Source: Deltaproteobacteria bacterium
GTDB lineage: Bacteria; Desulfobacterota; Desulfobacteria; Desulfobacterales; JAFDDL01
NCBI GenBank assembly: GCA_019310865.1
Contig: JAFDDL010000155.1
Span: 1 to 7,907, forward strand
Direction: 5' to 3'
Length of the DNA: 7,907 bases
The notes beneath the pieces are model-generated. The model was given only the letters and a program-made list of their open reading frames with translations, searched no databases and was not told where the DNA came from. Shown here piece after piece: positions 1 to 6,587 of this stretch (the first letter of the stretch is position 1; each line of letters opens with the position of its first letter). A program made the position numbers and the translations under genes.

Positions 1-717
1 GCCATGACCAAGCAGGCAGGTCGCTTTGAAACAGCGGACGGCTCGACCCTATTTCTGGATGAAATCGGTGAATTGCCCATGGAACTGCAAGTCAAAATGC
101 TGCGCGTCTTGCAGGATGGACAGTTCGAAAGATTGGGCAGCTCTAAAACCATTCGTGTCGATGTGCGCCTGATTACCGCCACCAACCGCAACCTCGAGAA
201 GGCGGTCCGAGAAGGCAAGTTCAGAGAGGATCTTTACTATCGGCTGAATGTGTTTCCCATAAAGATTCCCCCTCTAAGAGAACACCCCGAAGACATCCTT
301 CCGCTGATCTGGCATTTCGTGAAAGAGTTCGGTGAAACCATGGGCAAGCGGATTGAAATGATTTCCCGAAAGAGCCTTGAGGCCATCCAAAGTTATTCCT
401 GGCCCGGAAATATCAGGGAACTCCGCAATGCGATCGAGCGGGCAATGATTACCAGCAAGGGAAAATCTTTGATCGTTAAAATTCCTGGTACACTGGACAC
501 CAGCCCTCGCAGTGATTTGCCACTCGAGGAATACGAGCGAAGGTATATCCTGACAATATTGAAGAAAACGAGCTGGCGAATTCGCGGAAAAAAGGGAGCT
601 GCGGAAATATTGGACCTCAAGCCCACAACCCTGTACTCGCGGATGAAAAAACTGGGGATCCAACGTAGCGATACACCGTCCGACAATTCGACATCTGGTC
701 TAAATATCGACGGATAG
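1..717 (+). CDS. Sigma-54-dependent transcriptional activator, C-terminal part (5' truncated by window edge)
   Basis: This is the C-terminal part of an AAA+ enhancer-binding protein that uses ATP hydrolysis to open sigma-54 RNA polymerase complexes. The frame is open at base 1. The first codon (Ala) matches the last residue of the GAFTGA loop, so the ATG at 4 is not the real start and the sensor domain and Walker A lie outside the window. Counting visible residues from that Ala, Walker B is FLDE at 18-21, sensor I is ATNRNLE at 60-66, the likely arginine fingers are R75 and R81 in FREDLYYRL, and sensor II is WPGNIREL at 134-141. A Fis-type helix-turn-helix follows at about 178-220 ([20 protein letters not shown]). 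All these residues are intact, so the protein should be active. The input signal cannot be read here. The next gene lies in the same direction behind a sigma-54 promoter, which makes it a probable target. Confidence 0.95.
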   Translation, partial: AMTKQAGRFETADGSTLFLDEIGELPMELQVKMLRVLQDGQFERLGSSKTIRVDVRLITATNRNLEKAVREGKFREDLYYRLNVFPIKIPPLREHPEDILPLIWHFVKEFGETMGKRIEMISRKSLEAIQSYSWPGNIRELRNAIERAMITSKGKSLIVKIPGTLDTSPRSDLPLEEYERRYILTILKKTSWRIRGKKGAAEILDLKPTTLYSRMKKLGIQRSDTPSDNSTSGLNIDG

Positions 718-750
718 ATCCTGCCATCAGAGCGCTGAAACATCCTGCCA
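718..750. repeat. 9-base direct repeat, candidate activator-binding sites
   Basis: ATCCTGCCA occurs at 718-726 and exactly again at 742-750, with starts 24 bases apart. The core CCTGCC appears a third time at 796-801, just before the sigma-54 promoter. The two full copies lie about 60-90 bases upstream of the -24 element, where enhancer sites for sigma-54 activators are often found. Direct repeats are less typical of Fis-type dimer sites than palindromes, so the role is a guess. Confidence 0.3.
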
Positions 751-755
751 ATTTC

Positions 756-773
756 GTAAAATCCTTTATTTAC
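756..773. promoter_or_regulatory. Short inverted repeat, possible upstream activator site
   Basis: GTAAA at 756-760 and TTTAC at 769-773 form 5-base inverted arms around an 8-base spacer, centred about 46 bases upstream of the -24 element. Enhancer-binding proteins with a Fis-type helix-turn-helix usually bind such dyads. The arms are short and the region is AT-rich, so chance is a real alternative. Confidence 0.25.
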
Positions 774-808
774 AAACACTTAAAAATTTTTTAACCCTGC
801 CTTTCGTT

Positions 809-825
809 CTGGTATAGATCTTGCG
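809..825 (+). promoter_or_regulatory. Sigma-54 (-24/-12) promoter
   Basis: TGGTATAGATCTTGC (810-824) matches the family pattern TGGCAC-N5-TTGC. The invariant GG is at 811-812, the GC at 823-824, and they are separated by exactly 10 bases; the base before TGG is the preferred pyrimidine. Only the weaker CAC part of the -24 box differs (TAT). Transcription should begin near 836, giving a leader of about 127 bases before the ABM gene at 963. An intact sigma-54 activator gene lying immediately upstream supports the call. Confidence 0.72.
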
Positions 826-865
826 GTCTTATTGGCTTACGATTGGATTGTTAAATAAAGATTTT

Positions 866-938
866 AGGTCCTGAAAACAAAGCGATCCTAAGGGTTCGCG
901 CAGGAAAGCGTAGTCTCCGAAAATTAATTCACGACCTG
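866..938 (+). promoter_or_regulatory. Possible structured mRNA leader with alternative pairings
   Basis: This lies in the predicted leader of the ABM transcript. TCCTG (869-873) can pair with CAGGA (901-905), enclosing a second stem of GCGA (882-885) with TCGC (896-899). Alternatively AGGTC (866-870) can pair with GACCT (933-937), or CAGG (901-904) with CCTG (935-938). These pairings compete for the same bases, as in a switching leader. Each helix is only 4-5 bp. The order of short motifs does not match a riboswitch class I recognise. Confidence 0.25.
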
Positions 939-962
939 TTCGAATGCATGAGGAATTGAATA

Positions 963-1286
963 ATGATTGTCTCAATGATCAAAATTGTCGTAACGCCGGA
1001 TAAAAAAGATGAAATTTTAGAGATCCTGTTTTCACTCAAGGGGCCCACCGAGGTGAAACATGGATGTATCAATTGTCGCATCTACCAGGATTTGCAGGAT
1101 AATAATATTATTTATAAGGAGACTTGGAAAGACAAGGAGAGTCTTGATAAACACATCCGATCGGATCTTTACCGGGATATTCTGGCTGTTATCGACATGT
1201 CCAGTGAACAGCCCGGGATTAATTTTTTCACTGTATCAAGTGTTGCCGGTATTGAATTGATTCAAGAAACACTGGGGTATAACTAA
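963..1286 (+). CDS. Antibiotic biosynthesis monooxygenase (ABM) fold protein, quinol-monooxygenase-like
   Basis: This 107-residue cytosolic protein fits the small ferredoxin-like alpha/beta ABM family (YgiN-like, about 100 residues). The visible hallmarks are an N-terminal strand, a PTEVKHGC turn (28-35), the RIYQD strand (39-43), KETW (52-55) followed by a helix containing His64, and the C-terminal SEQPGINFF strand (81-89). Members are usually dimers acting without metal or cofactor on quinols or polyketide-like aromatics, and others are only binding proteins, so the substrate is unknown. C35 and C38 form a CxxC pair. The start is supported by AGGA at 951-954, eight bases before the ATG. The gene stands alone behind the sigma-54 promoter. 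It is AT-richer (about 39% GC by hand count) than the facing operon. Confidence 0.82.
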   Translation: MIVSMIKIVVTPDKKDEILEILFSLKGPTEVKHGCINCRIYQDLQDNNIIYKETWKDKESLDKHIRSDLYRDILAVIDMSSEQPGINFFTVSSVAGIELIQETLGYN

Positions 1287-1388
1287 CCCTTCGCCCTTGC
1301 ACTTGCATTCAGATGCCTGGGATTCAGCCCCCTGCCGCATTCGCCGGGTTATAACCTCTGACGGTCGATTGCTTAACAAATGACATTG

Positions 1389-1420
1389 ACTTCTTTGTAT
1401 AAAGAAGTGGTTTCTTCGTT
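1389..1420 (+). terminator. Probable terminator hairpin of the ABM gene
   Basis: ACTTCTTT (1389-1396) and AAAGAAGT (1401-1408) form a perfect 8-bp stem with a 4-base loop. A T-rich stretch (TTTCTT, then TTTT) runs from 1411 to 1422. It lies about 100 bases after the ABM stop, in the 163-base convergent gap. The stem is AT-rich and the T run is interrupted, so it may be weak. On the minus strand no T run follows, so it is less convincing as the end of the facing operon. A competing hairpin, AAGAA (1402-1406) with TTCTT (1412-1416), is also possible. Nothing else in 1287-1449 looks coding. Confidence 0.5.
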
Positions 1421-1449
1421 TTCCAGCCAATTCAAAAGGAATACATTCT

Positions 1450-3855
1450 TTATGCGGCATCTTCAGCCGGTATTTCAACAGGCGAAGAAGATTCTGATGG
1501 TTGTTTCTTATCTCGCATAATTAAACTGGCTATGGCCGGCATGAAGACCGCGGCGCCGATCAGGTTCACCAGAAACATAAAGGTCAGTAGCAAACCCATG
1601 TCCGCTTGAAACTTGATGGGAGAAAATACCCACGTGCACACGCCAATGGAAAGGGTGATCCCCGTGAAGATCACGGCCCGGCCGGTGGTGTTGAGTGTAT
1701 GGTAATAGGCCCTGGTCAGGTCGTACCCGGATTCCCGATAGTATCGATACTTGTTAAACATATAAATCCCGTAGTCAACACCGATGCCCACTCCCACCGC
1801 AATGACGGGCAATGTGGCCACTTTGATGCCGATTCCCATCATTGTCATCAACGCTTCGCATAAAACCGAGGTAAGATAAAGCGGCAGCACGACACATAGC
1901 GCGCCTTTCACGCTTCGGAAAGTCATAATGCACACCACAAATATCACGGCAAATACTAGAACCGTCATAAGCACCTGGGCTTTTTTCACCTCGATGTTGG
2001 TAGCCGCCTCAATACCGGCATTGCCGGCCCCCATCAGAAATTTCACCTTCTCCGTGTTGTTCTCAGCGGCAAATTTTTCCACCAGACGCACCACCCGTTC
2101 CAGGGTTTCGGCTTTGTGGTCGTCCAGATTGATTCGGATCATGCCAAGATCGCAGGCCCTGCTTACCACATCCTGAGAAGCATGGACCAGCGCATTGTCA
2201 TTTACGATTAGCGCACGGTTCAGGGCCCTGTATTTCAGATCCGCCTCGTTGAAACCGGTCACCATCTTTTTAATATCATCCAGCATGGAATAGACACTCT
2301 GGACGCCGGGTAGGTGCTCAAGCTCCCATTGGAGATTGTCCATGGTCACGAGGGTTTCGTAATCTCCACAAGGTTGCCCGGGTTTTTCCACCATGACCAC
2401 AAACAGGTCGGAGCTGGTGGAGTAATTATTGACAATAAAAGCATTGTCCAGGTTGTAGCGTGAGTCAGGGCGAAGCTCGGGTGCGCCCGGGTCAATGTCG
2501 CCGGTCTTCAGATCCTGTCGGATATAGGACCCGATACCAAAGGCCAATACGCCAATGAGAATAACTGCCGTTGCGATTTTGGGCCGGGTAACATTGGAAA
2601 GCCCATTCCACAGGGGGTGGTTGGTGCCTGCCGCCCGTTTTTCGATGAGTACGAGGGTGTTCGGGCAAATTCCGGTATAGGACATGAGCACCGGTAAAAG
2701 GGTCAGGTCCGTAAATGCCACGATGGCCACACCGATACTTGCCCCGATGGCGATATCCTGGATGACGCCGATCTGGATGACAAACAGGATGGCAAACCCC
2801 ACACAGTCGGTAAAAAGCGCTGCAAACCCCGGGATATAGATCGAGCGAAACGCCCGCCGGGAGCCCAGAAGCTTGTCCGCACCTTTGATCATCTCAATGG
2901 CCATGGCGTTAAACATCTGGATGCCGTGGCTTACCCCCAGGGCAAACATTAGAAACGGCACCAGCATGGAATAGGGGTTGAGCCCATACCCCAAATATTG
3001 CAGAAGGCCCATCTGCCAGATCACGGCGATCATGGAGGAAACCCCCCTCACCCAGGTGCTTCGCCAGCACCTCGAGTTATAATACAGGATCGCAAGCAAA
3101 AGAACGAAGGCGAATATAAAAAACAATCCCACACGGTTCGCCCCTTCGATCAGATCACCGACGATTTTGGCGAATCCGACAATATGAATCTTGATGGTCC
3201 CTGTCTGGTATTTATCCCGGATGGCTTCCAGATCTTTTGACAACTGCCAGTAGTCCAGTGGTTTGCCGGTCTTCGGATCCACATCCAGCAAGGGGGCAAC
3301 CACGATGGAAGATTTAAAATTATTAGCCACCAGTGTGCCGATTTCACCGGATCTCATCACATTGAATCTCACCGTATCGCAGCTCGCCTGGGACCCGTCA
3401 TAAGTGTCCGGGATCACCGGCCCCCCGTCAAACCCCTCGGCATTCACCTCAAGCCAGCGGGTCAGGGGCGTCCACAGGGATTTAATAACGCCTCGGTTCA
3501 CGCCTTTCACAAAGAACACCGCGTCGTTGATCTTTTGAAGCGTATCGAGATACTCGGCGGAAAAGATATCCCCATCGGTGGTTTCCACCGCCATATAAAC
3601 CACATTGCCGAGGCCCTTCAAATCCTCCTTATGTGCCAGGTAGTTTTTAATATACGGATGATAAGTGGGGATCATCTTTAAAAAACTGGCATCCGGTCGA
3701 AGCTTGGAGGCTTGATAGCCCAAAAAGATTGTTATTATTAAAAACCCGATCAATATGGGGACCCGGTTTCCAAAAACAAATCGTTCCATCAGAGGTGGGG
3801 AATTATCTTCTGCTTGTTGCGCTTGAGCAGTCTTTATTTTATCATTTTGTTTCAT
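1450..3855 (-). CDS. MMPL-family RND transporter (inner-membrane pump)
   Basis: This 801-residue protein has the duplicated RND layout with 12 predicted membrane segments. TM1 is at about 32-50, followed by a large periplasmic loop (51-238), TM2-TM6 (242-392), TM7 (427-445), a second periplasmic loop (446-625) and TM8-TM12 (629-779). The length suits the MMPL/HAE3-like class, which takes lipids, hopanoids or other hydrophobic molecules rather than the longer HAE1 drug pumps. TM10 carries GVGIGVDYGIYMFNKYR (688-704), with Asp694 as the likely proton-relay residue. The matching TM4 stretch, ALGVSHGIQMFN (305-316), has Ser-His and no Asp. The start has GGAG seven bases upstream and the frame ends at 1450. 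It is the last gene of the four-gene operon, 40 bases after the propeller gene. Substrate and direction cannot be read from sequence. Confidence 0.93.
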   Translation of the reverse strand: MKQNDKIKTAQAQQAEDNSPPLMERFVFGNRVPILIGFLIITIFLGYQASKLRPDASFLKMIPTYHPYIKNYLAHKEDLKGLGNVVYMAVETTDGDIFSAEYLDTLQKINDAVFFVKGVNRGVIKSLWTPLTRWLEVNAEGFDGGPVIPDTYDGSQASCDTVRFNVMRSGEIGTLVANNFKSSIVVAPLLDVDPKTGKPLDYWQLSKDLEAIRDKYQTGTIKIHIVGFAKIVGDLIEGANRVGLFFIFAFVLLLAILYYNSRCWRSTWVRGVSSMIAVIWQMGLLQYLGYGLNPYSMLVPFLMFALGVSHGIQMFNAMAIEMIKGADKLLGSRRAFRSIYIPGFAALFTDCVGFAILFVIQIGVIQDIAIGASIGVAIVAFTDLTLLPVLMSYTGICPNTLVLIEKRAAGTNHPLWNGLSNVTRPKIATAVILIGVLAFGIGSYIRQDLKTGDIDPGAPELRPDSRYNLDNAFIVNNYSTSSDLFVVMVEKPGQPCGDYETLVTMDNLQWELEHLPGVQSVYSMLDDIKKMVTGFNEADLKYRALNRALIVNDNALVHASQDVVSRACDLGMIRINLDDHKAETLERVVRLVEKFAAENNTEKVKFLMGAGNAGIEAATNIEVKKAQVLMTVLVFAVIFVVCIMTFRSVKGALCVVLPLYLTSVLCEALMTMMGIGIKVATLPVIAVGVGIGVDYGIYMFNKYRYYRESGYDLTRAYYHTLNTTGRAVIFTGITLSIGVCTWVFSPIKFQADMGLLLTFMFLVNLIGAAVFMPAIASLIMRDKKQPSESSSPVEIPAEDAA

Positions 3856-3895
3856 CGTTTAACTCCATGACACACTGATAGAGGATTTGAACTGT

Positions 3896-5041
3896 TTATT
3901 TCATATGGGTCCGGTGCACGCCCGGCATGCCCACGGCAACCAGGGCGCCGTCTTCGGCTTCGGCCACCGACACCAGTCCCCGGCATTTGAGATTTTGAAC
4001 CGAAATCCGGATGTCGCCGTTTTGGATTCGGAGCAACTCGCCCCCGTAAGACACAATGGCAATGGAACCATCAGACAACACTGTCCCTTCTGCTAATGTG
4101 GACCGGATATCTGTTTTAAGTAGCTGCCAGCTTTCGCCGAGATCCTTGGACAAATAAACGGTGCCCTTAAAACTGACGGCGGCGATCACATGGGCCGAAG
4201 CGGTCAGGCCGAAAAAAGACTTATCGGTGGGTGACGCCAAGGCCTGCCAGCTCTGACCGCGGTCCATGGAACGGTAGAGAATCCCCACCTCTCCGGCTAC
4301 AATCAACGCGCCATCGGTTCGGGCAATACATTTCAAATGGTAAGTATCCGGATTGTCAATACGGTTCCGGATGGATTGCCAGGTCTTACCGCCATCGGTT
4401 GTTTGAAAAATATACCCGAACGCCCCCACCACGAATCCTCGCTGGTTGTTTTCAAACCACACATCCAGGAACGGTTTCCATGCACCTTGTTCCATCTCAA
4501 ACTGAAGATCTTCTAGTTGGTATCGTAAGTCTTCCAGTTCCTGGCCGATGGTTTCCTTCATCTCTTCAGGGGCTTTTTCAAGTACGGTTTCCTTATCTTT
4601 CACAAGGCCTGTGTAAAGAGACACATCCAGCTCGTTGGCTTGAAACCCGTCCAGTTGCTTTACCCAGTTTTTACCGCCGTTTGCTGTATGTAAAACAACC
4701 CCCTCATGTCCCACGGCCCAGCCTTTTTCAGGGTTTGGAAAATAAACCGCCGTGAGGGTCACACTCACCGGTACATCCGCCTGGATCCAGGATTTGCCGT
4801 GGTCTTCAGAATACACGATATGGCCTCGTTCCCCCACAGACACGAGTCGAGATCCGGCGTTGGCAACATCCAGCAAAAGAGAAGTGGTCGCCCGTTCCGA
4901 CTTTACTGCCGGTTGAAGCATCAGATCGCCACCGGCATAACTTGGCATAGCGAAGCTGGTGGCCAAGGCAATCATTGCTGTAAAGCATATGATCGATTTC
5001 AACGGATTGCCGGTCATAATCTTAGAAAAAAATAGCCACAT
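3896..5041 (-). CDS. Ycf48/BNR-type beta-propeller protein, exported
   Basis: This 381-residue protein has an N-terminal signal sequence with a hydrophobic core at about 17-31 and likely cleavage after SYA (residue 36), so it should act in the periplasm. Five Asp-box motifs mark propeller blades: SEDHGKSW (78-85), TANGGKNW (119-126), TTDGGKTW (214-221), SMDRGQSW (258-265) and SKDLGESW (298-305). Spacing is about 40 residues except for a 95-residue step between the second and third, which holds a charged helical insertion (about 145-185). The fold resembles the photosystem II assembly factor Ycf48, but here the neighbours are an RND pump and DUF1302/DUF1329 proteins, a recurring set in non-photosynthetic bacteria. 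A scaffold or assembly role for the pump complex is inferred. No glycosidase activity is suggested. Confidence 0.88.
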   Translation of the reverse strand: MWLFFSKIMTGNPLKSIICFTAMIALATSFAMPSYAGGDLMLQPAVKSERATTSLLLDVANAGSRLVSVGERGHIVYSEDHGKSWIQADVPVSVTLTAVYFPNPEKGWAVGHEGVVLHTANGGKNWVKQLDGFQANELDVSLYTGLVKDKETVLEKAPEEMKETIGQELEDLRYQLEDLQFEMEQGAWKPFLDVWFENNQRGFVVGAFGYIFQTTDGGKTWQSIRNRIDNPDTYHLKCIARTDGALIVAGEVGILYRSMDRGQSWQALASPTDKSFFGLTASAHVIAAVSFKGTVYLSKDLGESWQLLKTDIRSTLAEGTVLSDGSIAIVSYGGELLRIQNGDIRISVQNLKCRGLVSVAEAEDGALVAVGMPGVHRTHMK

Positions 5042-5048
5042 CGGAATA

Positions 5049-5053
5049 CCTCT
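5049..5053 (-). promoter_or_regulatory. Ribosome-binding site fixing the propeller gene start
   Basis: On the minus strand AGAGG lies seven bases before the ATG at 5041. The second in-frame ATG, eight codons later at 5017, has no comparable purine-rich site. The longer signal sequence is therefore preferred. Confidence 0.6.
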
Positions 5054-5079
5054 ATCCCCTGATTTTACGGTTTAATTTC

Positions 5080-5111
5080 CGCCGACACCGAAGCGTGACG
5101 CGGTGTCGGCG
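5080..5111 (-). repeat. Perfect intergenic hairpin between DUF1329 and propeller genes
   Basis: GCCGACACCG (5081-5090) and CGGTGTCGGC (5101-5110) are exact inverted repeats around a 10-base loop, and a C-G pair at 5080/5111 extends the stem to 11 bp. The hairpin sits 30 bases after the DUF1329 stop and 38 bases before the propeller ATG. No T run follows on the minus strand, so it is a poor intrinsic terminator. It could instead protect the upstream mRNA from 3' decay or reduce read-through, letting the outer-membrane and periplasmic genes be made in excess of the pump. That role is inferred. Confidence 0.6.
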
Positions 5112-5141
5112 TTGTTTGCCGAATTCTATCCTGGAATGGAT

Positions 5142-6533
5142 CTACCGCTTTCCAAGGCGACGAACCTTTTCCGGCGTAAAATACTTTTCTGTGACATCGC
5201 CGGTATTGTATAACGGGATACGGTCATAGCGTGTCATCGAAAAATGATAGAGATATTCAGGGCGGTAGAAATCGATGTATACATTGGGCCGGTCCACAAC
5301 GCCGGGCAATTCATATGCGTTTTTGAGCCCGGCATAGGCATGCCGCCACAAGCTTCCCTGGGCATCGTAGACATCCCTGATGGCCAGACTCCAGCTGTCT
5401 TCATCGATATAGTTGACCCTTTTGGCATAAACATGACGTTTGCCGGATTTCAGGCTCCCTTCGACAACCCACACACGGTGCAACTCCCAGCGCCAGTATT
5501 CGGGATTCGGGTGATGGGCATGACACAACTCTTCAAGGGAGGCTTTGGTCTCTGCCTTGTAACAGTTATACGGAATATAAACTTCTTTTTTCCCGATCAG
5601 CTTCCAATCATATCGGTCCAGAGCGCCGTTGAACATGAAGACATCATCATAGGTCATAAGCCCGCTGGCGCCGGGGTTGGGGGTATCGTAGGCGATTGTC
5701 GGTGCCCGTCTTACACGGCGTTGGCCCGGTAGGTACTGCCAGGCTTTCCGGGAATTTTTAGACTGGTCCAGGGGATCTCTTCCTAAAATCACCTCACCTT
5801 TTCGTCTCGGCGGGCTGATGAATTGATTCAGAACCAAAAAGTACTCGGGAGTCTTTTTCGCGTAAAAGTCCTCTATACCCAGATCTTGATCGTAGTACGG
5901 ATTCATTGCGCGCACTTCACTGCCGCTGACAATAACAGGTTTACTGTTGGGGCTGATAACACAGATATCAAAAGAATAATGTTCATCCTTTCCGTAGTAG
6001 CGGGTGAGGAAGTTCCACATGACCTCTTCGGGCCGTTTGGGAATGGGAAAGGCAATACCGCCAAAGGCACCGGAAACCGAGTAGCCGTCTTCTGAAAGGC
6101 CGGCCCGGGTCGCATTCTTTATGGTGTTGTCATATACCCACTGGGGCGCGCTGAAACTCCTGCGGGTCTGATAGACATCCAGCCGAAAGGTATCCGGATA
6201 ACGTTTCAAAAGCTCTTTGGAGCCCTCAGCGAGCTTGTCCGCGTATTTATCCATATTGGCAGCGGTAATGGTATAAAGCACCTGATCATTTGCATAGGGA
6301 TCAATATGACGCTTCCCGGGTTCATATCCTGCCGGGACCTCGGTAATGCCTTCCTCCCAGGCCGGAATGGTTCCGTCGGCATTGCCCGCCCGTTCGGCCC
6401 CAAACGGGGTGAGTGTGGTATTGAGCTTGGCCGCTTTCTCGGCCGAAACCCCGGCCATAACGGTGGCGTGCGCACCCAACATCAACAGAGAAATGAGCAT
6501 CGAGAGAATTAGGACGGTTCTTTTTTGTTTCAT
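5142..6533 (-). CDS. DUF1329 family periplasmic protein (LolA/LolB-like fold)
   Basis: This 463-residue protein has a signal peptide (basic MKQKR, hydrophobic core at 7-20, likely cleavage near VMA at 25-27). It shows the full DUF1329 pattern: TPFGAERAGNADGTIPAW (42-59), GAFGGIAFPIP (155-165), AWQYLPGQRRVRRAP (264-278), FNGALDRYDW (301-310), ELHRVWVVEGSLKSGKRHVY (350-369) and YIDEDSW (375-381). The length is normal for the family and the gene looks intact. Family annotations relate it to outer-membrane lipoprotein-sorting (LolA-like) folds, so binding of a lipid-like ligand in the periplasm is a reasonable inference. There is no lipobox cysteine, so it is probably soluble. AAGGAG lies six bases before the ATG. 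An unusual CHAHH cluster occurs at 337-341, with another Cys at 324. Confidence 0.92.
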   Translation of the reverse strand: MKQKRTVLILSMLISLLMLGAHATVMAGVSAEKAAKLNTTLTPFGAERAGNADGTIPAWEEGITEVPAGYEPGKRHIDPYANDQVLYTITAANMDKYADKLAEGSKELLKRYPDTFRLDVYQTRRSFSAPQWVYDNTIKNATRAGLSEDGYSVSGAFGGIAFPIPKRPEEVMWNFLTRYYGKDEHYSFDICVISPNSKPVIVSGSEVRAMNPYYDQDLGIEDFYAKKTPEYFLVLNQFISPPRRKGEVILGRDPLDQSKNSRKAWQYLPGQRRVRRAPTIAYDTPNPGASGLMTYDDVFMFNGALDRYDWKLIGKKEVYIPYNCYKAETKASLEELCHAHHPNPEYWRWELHRVWVVEGSLKSGKRHVYAKRVNYIDEDSWSLAIRDVYDAQGSLWRHAYAGLKNAYELPGVVDRPNVYIDFYRPEYLYHFSMTRYDRIPLYNTGDVTEKYFTPEKVRRLGKR

Positions 6534-6587
6534 GATGAACTCCTTTTTTCAGATTTTTTTACCTTTTATTTTTCCAGTCTGGTTGCT

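Noticed and set aside
274..779. Two open frames of about 128 codons on the minus strand opposite the sigma-54 activator
   Set aside because: They are antisense to a strongly conserved AAA+ and Fis domain and their translations resemble no family.
867..915. Cyclic-di-GMP (GEMM) riboswitch in the ABM leader
   Set aside because: CCTAAGG and a later GTAG recall parts of the motif, but the G-rich first stem, the GGGCAAACC-like segment and the tetraloop receptor are missing.
1389..1408. Bidirectional terminator serving both convergent transcripts
   Set aside because: Only the plus-strand side is followed by T-rich sequence; the minus-strand side continues with mixed bases.
1236..1478. 80-codon open frame on the minus strand across the convergent gap
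   Set aside because: It overlaps the ends of both the ABM and RND genes, has a basic low-complexity translation with no recognisable family, and no good ribosome-binding site was noted.
3896..5041. Sialidase or photosystem assembly factor
   Set aside because: Asp boxes alone do not give sialidase activity, the catalytic Arg triad is not evident, and no photosynthesis gene is present. The gene context points to the RND-linked propeller group.
5244..5732. 162-codon plus-strand open frame opposite the DUF1329 gene
   Set aside because: It is antisense to conserved DUF1329 motifs and is best explained as a shadow of that gene's codon bias.
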